Origin: Mumia sp050632745
Lineage (GTDB): Bacteria > Actinomycetota > Actinomycetes > Propionibacteriales > Nocardioidaceae
NCBI RefSeq assembly: GCF_050632745.1
Contig: NZ_JBODSD010000002.1
Span: forward strand, 248,001 to 312,000
Reading direction: 5' to 3'
Length of the DNA stretch: 64,000 bases
In this document: positions 34,572 to 42,786 of the stretch, one piece after another
Layout: every line of letters starts with the position of its first letter
Numbering within the stretch: position 1 is the stretch's first letter
Notes under the pieces: generated by a model
What the model saw: only the letters and a program-made list of their open reading frames with translations
Databases searched by the model: none
Told to the model about the DNA's origin: nothing
Program-made: the position numbers and the translations under genes

Positions 34572-35012
34572 ATGCTTCGCGGACTCGCCACCCTCAGCCT
34601 CTACGCCGACGACGTCGTCGCCGCTCGCGCCTGGTACGCCGAGGTGCTCGGCATCGACGCCTACTACGCCTTTCCCCGCGAGGAGGCACCGGCGTACGTC
34701 GAGTTCCGGATCGGCGACGACGAGGACGAGCTCGGCATCATCGACGCCCGGTACGCCCCTGCCGACCGCCCGTCGGGCCCGGCGGGAGTCGTCGCCTACT
34801 GGCACGTCGACGACCTGGCGGCCTCGCTCGACCGCCTCCTCGCCCTCGGCGCCACGCCGCACCTGCCCGTCACCGAGCAGGGCGACGGCAGCGGGTTCGT
34901 GACCGCGTCGGTCGTCGACCCGTTCGGCAACATCCTGGGGATCATGACCAACCCCCACTTCGTCGCCATGCGAGAGGCAAGGACGGCGGCCAGGAGCGGC
35001 GCCGCGTCCTAG
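34572..35012 (+). CDS. VOC-family (glyoxalase/dioxygenase fold) protein
   Basis: A 146-residue vicinal-oxygen-chelate fold protein with two beta-alpha-beta-beta-beta modules (MLRGLATLSLYADDVVAARAW and VAYWHVDDLAASLDRLLALG). YWHVDD gives one possible metal ligand and the final DPFGNILGIMTNP is family-typical. It may be a metal enzyme or a resistance/binding protein. It is divergent from the WYL regulator and probably its main target; the methyltransferase gene follows nine bases later. Confidence 0.85.
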   Translation: MLRGLATLSLYADDVVAARAWYAEVLGIDAYYAFPREEAPAYVEFRIGDDEDELGIIDARYAPADRPSGPAGVVAYWHVDDLAASLDRLLALGATPHLPVTEQGDGSGFVTASVVDPFGNILGIMTNPHFVAMREARTAARSGAAS

Positions 35013-35021
35013 ATTCGGAAC

Positions 35022-35786
35022 ATGTCCTTCGACGTCGCCGCCACGTCCTACCAGCGGTTCATGGGACGGTTCTCCGAGCCGCTCGCCGACGCGTTCGTCC
35101 GGCTCGCCGACCTCGAGAGAGGTCGGCGGGCGCTCGACGTGGGGTGCGGCCCGGGCGCGCTGACGGCACGGCTCGCGGCCGTCGTCGGTGAGGGCGCCGT
35201 CGCGGCGGTCGACCCGTCTGAGCCGTTCGTCCGCGCCCTCCACGAGCGCCTCCCCGCGGTCGACGTCCACCGTGCGCCCGCGGAGGACCTCCCGTTCTCC
35301 GACGGGGACTTCGACGCCGTCCTCGCCCAGCTCGTCGTCCACTTCATGGCCGACCCGGTGGCAGGGCTGCGCGAGATGGGACGCGTCGCCGCCCGGGACG
35401 CGTGGGTCGCGGCGTGCGTCTGGGACCACGAGGGCGGCACGGGACCGCTGGCTGCCTTCTGGCAGGCCGTCCACGACGTCGACCCGGGCGCACCTGACGA
35501 GTCGGGTCTCGCGGGCACCCGCGAAGGCCACCTGGCCGAGCTGTTCTCGGAGGCCGGGTTCACCCGGATCGACGCGGGGGCGCTGACCGTCGAGGTCGCG
35601 TTCCCGACGTTCGACGCGTGGTGGGAACCGTTCACCCTCGGCGTCGGTCCCGCCGGGTCCTACGTCGCCGGACTCGATGCGGACGGCGTGGCCGCGGTGC
35701 GGGAGAGCTGCCGCGCCCGGCTTCCCGACGCACCGTTCACCCTCACGGCCACGGCGTGGACCACCCGGGCGCGGGCAGGATTGTGA
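35022..35786 (+). CDS. Class I SAM-dependent methyltransferase
   Basis: A 254-residue methyltransferase of the UbiE/type 11 group. The SAM-binding motif I is ALDVGCGPGALTARL (about 37-51), followed by AVDPSEPFVRAL and the post-motif APAEDLPFSDGDFDAVLAQLVVHF. Substrate unknown. It follows the VOC gene by nine bases and is likely cotranscribed with it under the WYL operator. Confidence 0.88.
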   Translation: MSFDVAATSYQRFMGRFSEPLADAFVRLADLERGRRALDVGCGPGALTARLAAVVGEGAVAAVDPSEPFVRALHERLPAVDVHRAPAEDLPFSDGDFDAVLAQLVVHFMADPVAGLREMGRVAARDAWVAACVWDHEGGTGPLAAFWQAVHDVDPGAPDESGLAGTREGHLAELFSEAGFTRIDAGALTVEVAFPTFDAWWEPFTLGVGPAGSYVAGLDADGVAAVRESCRARLPDAPFTLTATAWTTRARAGL

Positions 35787-35824
35787 CGCCTCGCAGCGGG
35801 TAGTCCTCCGTCCAGGAGGTCCCC

Positions 35825-36046
35825 ATGACGAACGCATCCAACGAACCCCTCGACGTCGGCCCCGACGAGGCGATCAACGACGACGCTCCCGAGACGGACG
35901 AGATCCGGTCCTCGGCCGATGCCGACGTCCACGGCACCGGCGACGCGTCCGACCGTGGGGCGGTGGTGGACGACGACGACCAGGACAGCGAGCCGTCCTC
36001 GAACGCTCCGGCGGGTGAGGCGCCGAACGACCCGTCTGGCGCCTGA
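35825..36046 (+). CDS. Small, very acidic disordered protein
   Basis: A 73-residue protein with a strong ribosome site (AGGAGG) seven bases before its ATG. About one third of the residues are Asp or Glu, with Ser, Asn and Pro, and there is no hydrophobic core, so it should be unstructured. No function can be assigned. It ends three bases before the convergent ABC gene. Confidence 0.7.
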   Translation: MTNASNEPLDVGPDEAINDDAPETDEIRSSADADVHGTGDASDRGAVVDDDDQDSEPSSNAPAGEAPNDPSGA

Positions 36047-36049
36047 CGC

Positions 36050-36877
36050 CTAAGCCGTCATCGGCGCCGGCGTGCGACCTCGTGGCGGTCGTCCAGCCCG
36101 GGCGCTCCACCGTCCCTCGGCACGGCCGACGTGGATCGGGTGCTCGAACGCCGCGCTGACGTGCGCGGTCGTGATCACCTCGGTCGCGTCCCCGCTCACC
36201 ACGGTGCGCCCGCGGGCGATCAGGAGAGCGTGCGTCGTCGACGAGGGCAGCTCCTCGAGGTGGTGCGTCACGAGGATCGTCGCCACCTCGGGACGGGTGC
36301 GCGCCAGGTCGTCGACCGTCGTGAGGAGCTGCTCGCGCGCCGCGACGTCGAGTCCGGTGGACGGCTCGTCGAGGAGCAGGAGGCGCGGCCTCGGCAGCAG
36401 CGCCCGCGCGAGGAGCGTCCGCCCGCGCTCGCCCTGCGAGAGGGTCGGCCACCGGGCGTCGACCCGCTCGGCGAGGCCCACCTCGGCGATCAGCTCCTCC
36501 GCCTCGGCGACCAGCGCGCGGTCCGGCACCCAGCGCAGCGGAAGCTCGATCGTGCCCGTCGCGCCGGTGAGGACGACGTCGCGGACGGTGAGCGGCGACC
36601 GCAACGGGTGGCGCGGGTTGACATGACCGATGTGGCGCCGCAGCTCCTGCAGCTCGACGCGGCCGAGCCGCTCGCCGAGCACGTGCACCGTGCCGGTCGT
36701 CGGGTGGGTGAGCGCCCCGCAGAAGCCCAGCACCGTGCTCTTGCCCGCGCCGTTGGGCCCGAGCAGCGCCCAGTGCTCCCCCGTCCGCACCGTGAGGTCG
36801 ATGCCATGGAGGATCTGCGTGTCCCCGCGACGGAACGTGACGCGGTCGAGGGCGACCACGGGAACGGTGCCGGTCAC
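36050..36877 (-). CDS. ABC ATPase, ModF-like single-domain
   Basis: A 275-residue ATPase. Walker A is LLGPNGAGKST, the signature is LSQGERGRTLLARALL, Walker B is LLLLDEPSTGLD, and the switch His lies in LVTHHLEE. The sequence resembles the cytosolic ModF/PhnL-like proteins rather than an importer with attached permease, and no permease is adjacent. GTG 36877 overlaps the GntR stop as GTGA, so it is translated together with that regulator. Role unknown. Confidence 0.87.
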   Translation of the reverse strand: MTGTVPVVALDRVTFRRGDTQILHGIDLTVRTGEHWALLGPNGAGKSTVLGFCGALTHPTTGTVHVLGERLGRVELQELRRHIGHVNPRHPLRSPLTVRDVVLTGATGTIELPLRWVPDRALVAEAEELIAEVGLAERVDARWPTLSQGERGRTLLARALLPRPRLLLLDEPSTGLDVAAREQLLTTVDDLARTRPEVATILVTHHLEELPSSTTHALLIARGRTVVSGDATEVITTAHVSAAFEHPIHVGRAEGRWSARAGRPPRGRTPAPMTA

Positions 36878-37554
36878 GCGAGCGCCTCCTTGAGCGAGGC
36901 GAGGTGGGTGCGGCTGTGGTCGGCGGCGGCGCGGGCGTCGCGCGCGGCGACGGCGTCGACGAGCGCCACGTGGGCCGCGTGGTCGGCCTCCTCCGACGGC
37001 AGCGGCCGGATGCGCAGCATGTCGACCATCGCCGTACGCAGTCGTGGCACGAAGCCGTCGAAGAGCTCGACGAGCACCTCGTTGTGCGCCGCCACGACGA
37101 CGGCCCGGTGGAACGCCATGTCCGCGTCGACGTGCGCCGCGATCGCACCCCGCTCGAGCGACGGTCCCTCCACCGCCCGTCCGCGCAGGGCACGTCGTAG
37201 CGCGCGCAGGTCGGCGGGCGTCCGTCGTACGGCGGCCAGCGCCGCGGCCTCCGCCTCGATCGCCATGCGGGCCTCGATCACCGCCGCGATCCCGGCACGG
37301 CGCAGGACCGCGTCCCAGTCCTCCGGGACGTCGGTCGCGGTGACGAACACCCCCGCGCCCTGGCGGGACTGGAGCACGCCCTTGCCGGCGAGCTCGCGCA
37401 CCGCCTCGCGCACGGTCGAGCGGCCGACCCCCAGCTGAGCGGCGAGCGTGGTCTCGCCCGGCAGCTTGTGGCCGAGCGGCCACTCGCCCGCGCGGATGCG
37501 GTCGAGCAGGGCGGCGGAGGCCTGGTCGGCGAGGGCGTGACGCTGGATCTGCAC
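36874..37554 (-). CDS. FadR/FCD-type GntR regulator
   Basis: A 226-residue regulator. The winged helix is LPGETTLAAQLGVGRSTVREAVRELAGKGVL (about 32-62), followed by an all-helical FCD effector domain (DADMAFHRAVVVAAHN with conserved Asp/His metal ligands). GTG 37554 with GAGAGG upstream is preferred; a TTG three codons earlier is also possible. It probably controls the downstream ABC ATPase gene and itself through an inverted repeat that overlaps its start. Confidence 0.88.
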   Translation of the reverse strand: MQIQRHALADQASAALLDRIRAGEWPLGHKLPGETTLAAQLGVGRSTVREAVRELAGKGVLQSRQGAGVFVTATDVPEDWDAVLRRAGIAAVIEARMAIEAEAAALAAVRRTPADLRALRRALRGRAVEGPSLERGAIAAHVDADMAFHRAVVVAAHNEVLVELFDGFVPRLRTAMVDMLRIRPLPSEEADHAAHVALVDAVAARDARAAADHSRTHLASLKEALA

Positions 37555-37558
37555 GCAG

Positions 37559-37577
37559 GACAACCTCTCTGCTTGTC
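37559..37577. promoter_or_regulatory. Inverted repeat at GntR gene start
   Basis: GACAA (37559-37563) and TTGTC (37573-37577) are inverted around nine bases just upstream of the GntR start. FCD-type regulators often bind TTGT/ACAA half-sites. The short arms keep confidence low. Confidence 0.35.
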
Positions 37578-37605
37578 TGAGGAGTTGCCCAGCCTACTCC
37601 CCCGC

Positions 37606-37625
37606 GCCGCCCGGGTCCGGGCGGC
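37606..37625 (-). terminator. Strong GC hairpin after epoxide hydrolase gene
   Basis: GCCGCCCGG (37606-37614) is the exact complement of CCGGGCGGC (37617-37625), a nine-base arm with a two-base centre. It starts at the last base of the epoxide hydrolase stop codon. Confidence 0.7.
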
Positions 37626-38830
37626 TACCGCAGCGGCCGGTAGAACGTCCGCACGTCCTCGACCAGCAGCTCGGGGACCTCCATCGCCGGGAAGTGCCCG
37701 CCGGTGTCGAACGTCGACCAGTGCGCGACCTGCCCGTCCGGGTCGGCGACCGAACGGATCGTCGTGTCGGCGGCGAACACCGCGTACCCGGTCGGCGGCC
37801 CCGCCGGCGCCTCGCCGTCGTCGGAACTGCCGACGTGCCCGCCCGAGTCCTGGGCAGCGAGAATCTGCCGCCACGCCTGCATGCCTTCATAGGTCGCGTG
37901 CGCCGAGGACGAGCCGGCGCGGTTGAACCACGCGAGGCTGACGTTGGTCAAGAGCTGGTCACGGTCGACCGCGTCCTCGGGGAGCTCGGCGGCCGGGTCG
38001 GTCCACTCCTTGAACTTCTCGACGATCCAGGCCAGCTGCGCGACCGGGGAGTCCGACAGCGCGTACGACAGGGTCTGCGGGCGCGTCGCCTGCAGGTGCA
38101 GGTAGCCGATCCCGTCCTGCTGGTACGCGTTGTAGCGCTCGGCGCGCTCGCGGTCCTCGCCCTCGAACTCCTCGACGTCGAGCGGCGGCCCGAACGGCAT
38201 GCCCGCGGTCGTCCCGGTGAGGTGGACGCCGACCACGCGTTGCGGGTCGATCATCGCGAGCATCCCCGCGACCCCCGCGCCGGCGTCGGTCGCCTGGACG
38301 GCGTACCGCTCGTAGCCGAGCCGTCGCATCAGCTCGGACCACGCCTGCGCCACACGGAAGAGGTTGCCCCAGCCGGCCTCGCTGACCGGCGCGGACAGGC
38401 CGTACCCCGGCATCGAAGGCAGGATCAGCTCGAACGCGTCCGCGGCGTCACCGCCGTACGCCGTGGGGTCGGTGAGCGGCCCGATCACCTCGAGGAACTC
38501 CAGCGAGGAGCTCGGCCACCCGTGGGTCATCACCAGCGGCATCGCCCCTGGCTCCGGCGAGCGGACGTGGAAGAAGTGGACGTCCTGCCCGTCGATCGTC
38601 GTCGTGTACTGCGGGATCTCGTTCAGCCGCGCCTCCTGTGCACGCCAGTCGAAGTCCTCGCGCCAGTAGTCCGCGAGGCTGCGGAGGTAGTCGGGCGGCA
38701 CCCCACGGCTCCAGTCGGAGCCCGAGGGGTAGTCAGGCCACCGCGTGCGCCGGAGGCGGTCGTGGAGGTCGTCGACGTCGCTCTGGGGGACGTCGATCCG
38801 GTACGGCCGGAGTGCTGCGTTGTCGTCCAT
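37625..38830 (-). CDS. Epoxide hydrolase family alpha/beta hydrolase
   Basis: A 401-residue protein with the N-terminal EHN domain (ALRPYRIDVPQSDVDDL, WPDYP) then the hydrolase fold. HGWPSS (103-108) is the oxyanion site, PSMPGYGLS follows, the nucleophile is Asp182, and GGHFPAME contains the catalytic His. The nucleophile elbow reads QATDAGAG rather than the usual GGDWG. It should add water to an epoxide through an alkyl-enzyme. ATG 38830 is divergent from a WYL regulator across 61 bases that hold an inverted repeat. Confidence 0.88.
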   Translation of the reverse strand: MDDNAALRPYRIDVPQSDVDDLHDRLRRTRWPDYPSGSDWSRGVPPDYLRSLADYWREDFDWRAQEARLNEIPQYTTTIDGQDVHFFHVRSPEPGAMPLVMTHGWPSSSLEFLEVIGPLTDPTAYGGDAADAFELILPSMPGYGLSAPVSEAGWGNLFRVAQAWSELMRRLGYERYAVQATDAGAGVAGMLAMIDPQRVVGVHLTGTTAGMPFGPPLDVEEFEGEDRERAERYNAYQQDGIGYLHLQATRPQTLSYALSDSPVAQLAWIVEKFKEWTDPAAELPEDAVDRDQLLTNVSLAWFNRAGSSSAHATYEGMQAWRQILAAQDSGGHVGSSDDGEAPAGPPTGYAVFAADTTIRSVADPDGQVAHWSTFDTGGHFPAMEVPELLVEDVRTFYRPLR

Positions 38831-38851
38831 CTCCCGACGGTACGAAGGCTT

Positions 38852-38870
38852 GCGGAAGACTTCCTTCCGC
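38852..38870. promoter_or_regulatory. Operator candidate between epoxide hydrolase and WYL regulator
   Basis: GCGGAAG (38852-38858) and CTTCCGC (38864-38870) form a perfect inverted repeat with a five-base spacer, centred in the 61-base divergent gap, as at the other WYL locus in this window. Confidence 0.6.
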
Positions 38871-38891
38871 GATCGGAGGCAGGATAGGACC

Positions 38892-39860
38892 GTGATCTCG
38901 ACGTCCGCGCGCCTTCTGCGCCTCCTCTCGCTGCTCCAGTCGCAGCGGGGATGGAGCGGCCCCCAGCTGGCCGACCGGCTCGGCGTGAGCACCCGCACGA
39001 TCCGCTCGGACGTCGAGCGCCTCCGTGGTCTCGGCTACTCGGTCGACGCCACCCCCGGTGTCGCGGGCGGCTACCGGCTCGGTGCCGACGCCGACGTGCC
39101 GCCGCTCCTGCTGGACGACGAGGAGGCGCTCGCCGTCGCGATCGCGCTGCACACCGCGGCCGGCGGCGTGACCGGGTTCGAGGAGACGTCCCTCCGGGCG
39201 CTGGCGAAGCTCGAGCAGACGCTCCCCCACCGGGTCCAGCACCGCCTCGACGCCCTGGTCGACGCCACCGTCGCGGTGACGCCCCAGGCCGCGGCCGTCG
39301 CCGTCGACGTGCTGACCGCGATCGCCGACGCCGTACGACGCCACGAGGGCCTGCGGTTCGACTACACGGCCCGCGACGGGACCGAGGGCCGCCGCACCGC
39401 GGAGCCGTACCGGCTGGTCCACACCCGCGGCCGCTGGTACCTGCCGGCATGGGACGTCGACCGCCAGGGCTGGCGTACGTTCCGGGTGGACCGGATGCGC
39501 CTGCGGGTCCCCAACGGCCGCCGGTTCACCCCGCGCGACGAGCCCGAGGGCGACCTGGTCGGGTTCGTCGAGCGCTCGCTCGGCACCGCGCAGTGGCAGG
39601 TCCGTGCGCGGGCACGGGTGTGCGCCCCCGCGGACCGCATCATCGCGCGGGTCCCTCCGGCGGTGATCGTCGAGGAGGTGGACGCGACGACCTGCATCGC
39701 CCACGTCGGCTCGGACTCCCCCGACCAGCTCGCGCTCTGGCTCGGCATGCTCGACGCCGACTTCACCGTCGACGGTCCGCCCGAGCTCGCGGTGGCGTTC
39801 CGGCGTGTCAGCGGCCGCTATGCCCGTGCGGCGGAGGCGCTTGACAGGCTGGAGGCATGA
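38892..39860 (+). CDS. WYL-domain transcriptional regulator (YafY-like)
   Basis: A 322-residue regulator from GTG 38892. The N-terminal HTH is SARLLRLLSLLQSQRGWSG plus VSTRTIRSDVERL; the WYL domain is at about 160-225 (LVHTRGRWYLPAWDVDRQGWRTFRVDRMRLRV). It is divergent from the epoxide hydrolase gene and its last four bases overlap the start of an alpha/beta hydrolase gene, so it probably controls both hydrolases. Confidence 0.9.
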   Translation: MISTSARLLRLLSLLQSQRGWSGPQLADRLGVSTRTIRSDVERLRGLGYSVDATPGVAGGYRLGADADVPPLLLDDEEALAVAIALHTAAGGVTGFEETSLRALAKLEQTLPHRVQHRLDALVDATVAVTPQAAAVAVDVLTAIADAVRRHEGLRFDYTARDGTEGRRTAEPYRLVHTRGRWYLPAWDVDRQGWRTFRVDRMRLRVPNGRRFTPRDEPEGDLVGFVERSLGTAQWQVRARARVCAPADRIIARVPPAVIVEEVDATTCIAHVGSDSPDQLALWLGMLDADFTVDGPPELAVAFRRVSGRYARAAEALDRLEA

Positions 39861-40690
39861 CGCAGGACGGAGAGCTCTCGTGGCAGGGACGTCGGATCGC
39901 GTGGCGCACGGTGGGGAGCGGGCCACCCGTGGTGATGTGTCACGGAACACCGTGGTCGTCCGCGCTGTGGCAGCCGTACGCCGACGCGCTCGGGACGGAC
40001 TTCACGGTGCACCTGTGGGACATGCCGGGCTACGGCGTCTCGTCGAAGGACGCCGACCACGCCGTGGACCTCGGCGTGCAGGGTGAGGCGTTCGTGGCGC
40101 TGCTCCAGCACTGGGGCCTCGACCGCCCGCACGTCGTCGCGCACGACATCGGAGGCGCGGTGGCGCTGCGCGCCCATCTCCTGCACGGAGCGTCGTACGC
40201 GTCCCTCTGCCTGGTCGACGTCGTGGCGCTGCGCCCGTGGGGGTCGCCCTTCTTCCGGCTGGTCAAGGAGCACGCCGACGTGTTCGCCCAGCTTCCCCCC
40301 GCCGTCCACCGCGGCGCGCTCGAGGCGTACCTCGCGACCGCCAGCCACGTCGGCCTCACCCCGGCGGCGACGGCGATGCTCGCCGAGCCGTGGTGCGGCC
40401 CCGAGGGACAGGCCGCGTTCTACCGCCAGATCGCCCAGGCCGACGAGCGCCACACTGCCGAGCTCGAGCCGCGCTGGGGCGACGTTGCCATCCCGACGCA
40501 CGTGGTGTGGGGCGCCGAGGACACGTGGATCCCGCCGGACCGCGCCGACCGGCTCCACCAGGCGATCCCGGGCAGCACGCTGACGGTGGTCCCCGACGCC
40601 GGGCACCTGGTCCAGCTCGACGCTCCGGTGGCGCTGGCGACGGAGCTCCGCCGCTGGCTCGGCGACGTGGTGGCCGGGCAGGAAGCCTGA
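39857..40690 (+). CDS. Alpha/beta hydrolase with Asp nucleophile (dehalogenase/epoxide hydrolase type)
   Basis: A 277-residue hydrolase. HGTPWSS (29-35) is the oxyanion region, DMPGYG follows, the nucleophile is Asp97 in VVAHDIGGA, and GHLVQLD holds the catalytic His. An Asp nucleophile points to epoxide or haloalkane/haloacid cleavage instead of ester hydrolysis. It overlaps the WYL gene as ATGA and belongs to the same control unit as the divergent epoxide hydrolase. Confidence 0.87.
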   Translation: MTQDGELSWQGRRIAWRTVGSGPPVVMCHGTPWSSALWQPYADALGTDFTVHLWDMPGYGVSSKDADHAVDLGVQGEAFVALLQHWGLDRPHVVAHDIGGAVALRAHLLHGASYASLCLVDVVALRPWGSPFFRLVKEHADVFAQLPPAVHRGALEAYLATASHVGLTPAATAMLAEPWCGPEGQAAFYRQIAQADERHTAELEPRWGDVAIPTHVVWGAEDTWIPPDRADRLHQAIPGSTLTVVPDAGHLVQLDAPVALATELRRWLGDVVAGQEA

Positions 40691-40710
40691 GGCTCCGACA
40701 TACTCCGACC

Positions 40711-41349
40711 ATGGACGCGCGGGCCACCACGCACGACAGGACCGACTGGCGCGAGCTGGTGACCGTCGTCCTGCTGTCCGTCACCGCCATCCTCACCGCG
40801 TGGACGGGCTTCCAGGCGAGCAAGTGGAGCGGCGCGATGTCGATCGCGTTCAGCCAGGCGTCGACCGCGCGGATCGAGGCGAGCCGCCTCGACGCGGACG
40901 CCAACCGCAAGCAGACGATCCAGGTGCAGCTCTTCTCGCAGTGGCTGTCGGCCTACCAGCAGGGCGACACCCAGCTCGCCGACTTCCTCGAGCAGCGCTT
41001 CCCCGAGCCGCTGAAGACCGCCTTCCCGGTGTGGATCGCCAGTCGTCCGCTGCAGAACCCGGACGCCGCCGCGTCCCCGTTCGCGCTGCCCGAGTACGCC
41101 ATCCCCGAGACCGCCCAGGCCGAGGCGTCCGACGCCCGCGCCGACGCGAAGTTCCGGGAGGCACTGCGCAACAACCAGCGGGGCGACAACTACACCGCGC
41201 TGACCATCGCGTTCGCGGCCGTGCTGTTCTTCGGCGCGCTGGCCGGACGCATGCGCGACCGGCGCAGCCAGTGGGCGCTGCTCACGCTGGGGATCGTCGG
41301 CTGCCTCGTCCTCAGCGGCATCCTGGTGTCGTTCCCCAAGCTCGTCTGA
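40711..41349 (+). CDS. Unknown membrane protein with three helices
   Basis: A 212-residue protein: one N-terminal helix (LVTVVLLSVTAILTAWTGF), a roughly 120-residue hydrophilic middle with likely coiled-coil character (IEASRLDADANRKQTIQVQLF), and two C-terminal helices separated by GRMRDRRSQW. I do not recognise a characterised family. It follows the alpha/beta hydrolase by 20 bases and precedes leuC by 24. Confidence 0.75.
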   Translation: MDARATTHDRTDWRELVTVVLLSVTAILTAWTGFQASKWSGAMSIAFSQASTARIEASRLDADANRKQTIQVQLFSQWLSAYQQGDTQLADFLEQRFPEPLKTAFPVWIASRPLQNPDAAASPFALPEYAIPETAQAEASDARADAKFREALRNNQRGDNYTALTIAFAAVLFFGALAGRMRDRRSQWALLTLGIVGCLVLSGILVSFPKLV

Positions 41350-41373
41350 GTCCGGATCGTATATCCTCGCGAC

Positions 41374-42786
41374 GTGCCTCGTACGCTCAGCGAGAAGATC
41401 TGGGACGCCCACGTCGTACGCCGTGCCGACGGCGAGCCCGACCTGCTCTACGTCGACCTCCACCTGCTGCACGAGGTCACGTCGCCCCAGGGCTTCGACG
41501 GCCTCCGGCTGGCGGGACGGACGGTGCGCCGGCCAGACCTGACGCTGGCCACGGAGGACCACAACGTGCCGACGACCGACCTCGACCGGCCGATCGCCGA
41601 CCTGCTCTCGCGGACCCAGATCGAGACGCTGCGCCGCAACTGCGCAGAGTTCGGCATCCGGCTCCACCCGCTCGGCGACCTCGACCAGGGCATCGTCCAC
41701 GTGGTCGGTCCCCAGCTCGGGCTCACGCAGCCGGGCATGACGATCGTCTGCGGCGACTCGCACACCTCGACCCACGGCGCGTTCGGCGTCCTGGCGTTCG
41801 GCATCGGCTCGAGCGAGGTCGAGCACGTCCTCGCCACGCAGACGCTGTGGCAGGCCCGCCCGAGGACGATGGCGGTCACCGTCGACGGGGTGCTGCCCGA
41901 CGGCGTGACCGCCAAGGACCTCGCCCTCACCCTGATCGCGTCGACCGGCACCGGCGCAGGTGCGGGGCACGTGGTCGAGTACCGCGGCTCCGCGATCGAG
42001 GCGCTCTCCATGGAGGCGCGGATGACGCTGTGCAACATGTCGGTCGAGTGGGGCGCCAAAGCCGGCATGATCGCCCCCGACGAGACGACGTTCGACTACC
42101 TGCGAGGGCGCCCGGAGGCGCCGACCGGCCCGGAGTGGGACGCCGCCGAGGAATACTGGCGGACCCTGCGGACCGACGACGACGCCGTCTTCGACGCGGA
42201 GATCGTGCTCGACGCGTCCCGCATGACGCCCTTCGTCACGTGGGGCACGAACCCGTCGCACGGCGTGCCGCTCGGCGCGGTCGTCCCGTCCCCGGACGAC
42301 TTCGCCGACCCGCACGAGCGGGCTGCCGCCGTCCGGGCGCTGGACTACATGGCACTCGAGCCCGGCACTCCCCTGCGCAGCGTCGCGATCGACACCGTCT
42401 TCATCGGGTCGTGCACCAACGGCCGGATCGAGGACCTCCGCGCGGCGGCCGCGGTGCTCGAGGGCCGCCGCGTCGCCGACCACACCCGCGCTCTCGTCGT
42501 CCCGGGGTCCGCTCGCATCCGGCTCCAGGCCGAGGCGGAGGGGATCGACGTCGTGTTCACCGAGGCCGGGGCCGAGTGGCGGGGCGCCGGGTGCTCGATG
42601 TGCCAGGGGATGAACGCCGACCGACTCGGCGCCGGCGAGCGCAGCGCGTCGACGTCCAACCGCAACTTCGAGGGGCGTCAGGGCAAGGGCGGGCGTACGC
42701 ACCTCGTCTCTCCGCTCGTGGCGGCGGCCACCGCCGTACGCGGCACGCTGTCCTCCCCCGCCGACCTGCTGGCCGCCGACAGGTGA
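41374..42786 (+). CDS. leuC: 3-isopropylmalate dehydratase large subunit, without adjacent leuD
   Basis: A 470-residue aconitase-family subunit of leucine biosynthesis that isomerises 2- to 3-isopropylmalate. It has TLSEKIWDAHVV at the start, VCGDSHTSTHGAFG, and the three [4Fe-4S] ligands Cys347 (FIGSCTNG), Cys407 and Cys410 (GAGCSMCQGMN). The enzyme needs the small subunit LeuD, usually encoded immediately downstream, but the next gene is on the other strand and begins at the next base. The 24-base leader holds GTATATCC, a possible -10 element. The subunit appears intact. Confidence 0.93.
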   Translation: MPRTLSEKIWDAHVVRRADGEPDLLYVDLHLLHEVTSPQGFDGLRLAGRTVRRPDLTLATEDHNVPTTDLDRPIADLLSRTQIETLRRNCAEFGIRLHPLGDLDQGIVHVVGPQLGLTQPGMTIVCGDSHTSTHGAFGVLAFGIGSSEVEHVLATQTLWQARPRTMAVTVDGVLPDGVTAKDLALTLIASTGTGAGAGHVVEYRGSAIEALSMEARMTLCNMSVEWGAKAGMIAPDETTFDYLRGRPEAPTGPEWDAAEEYWRTLRTDDDAVFDAEIVLDASRMTPFVTWGTNPSHGVPLGAVVPSPDDFADPHERAAAVRALDYMALEPGTPLRSVAIDTVFIGSCTNGRIEDLRAAAAVLEGRRVADHTRALVVPGSARIRLQAEAEGIDVVFTEAGAEWRGAGCSMCQGMNADRLGAGERSASTSNRNFEGRQGKGGRTHLVSPLVAAATAVRGTLSSPADLLAADR

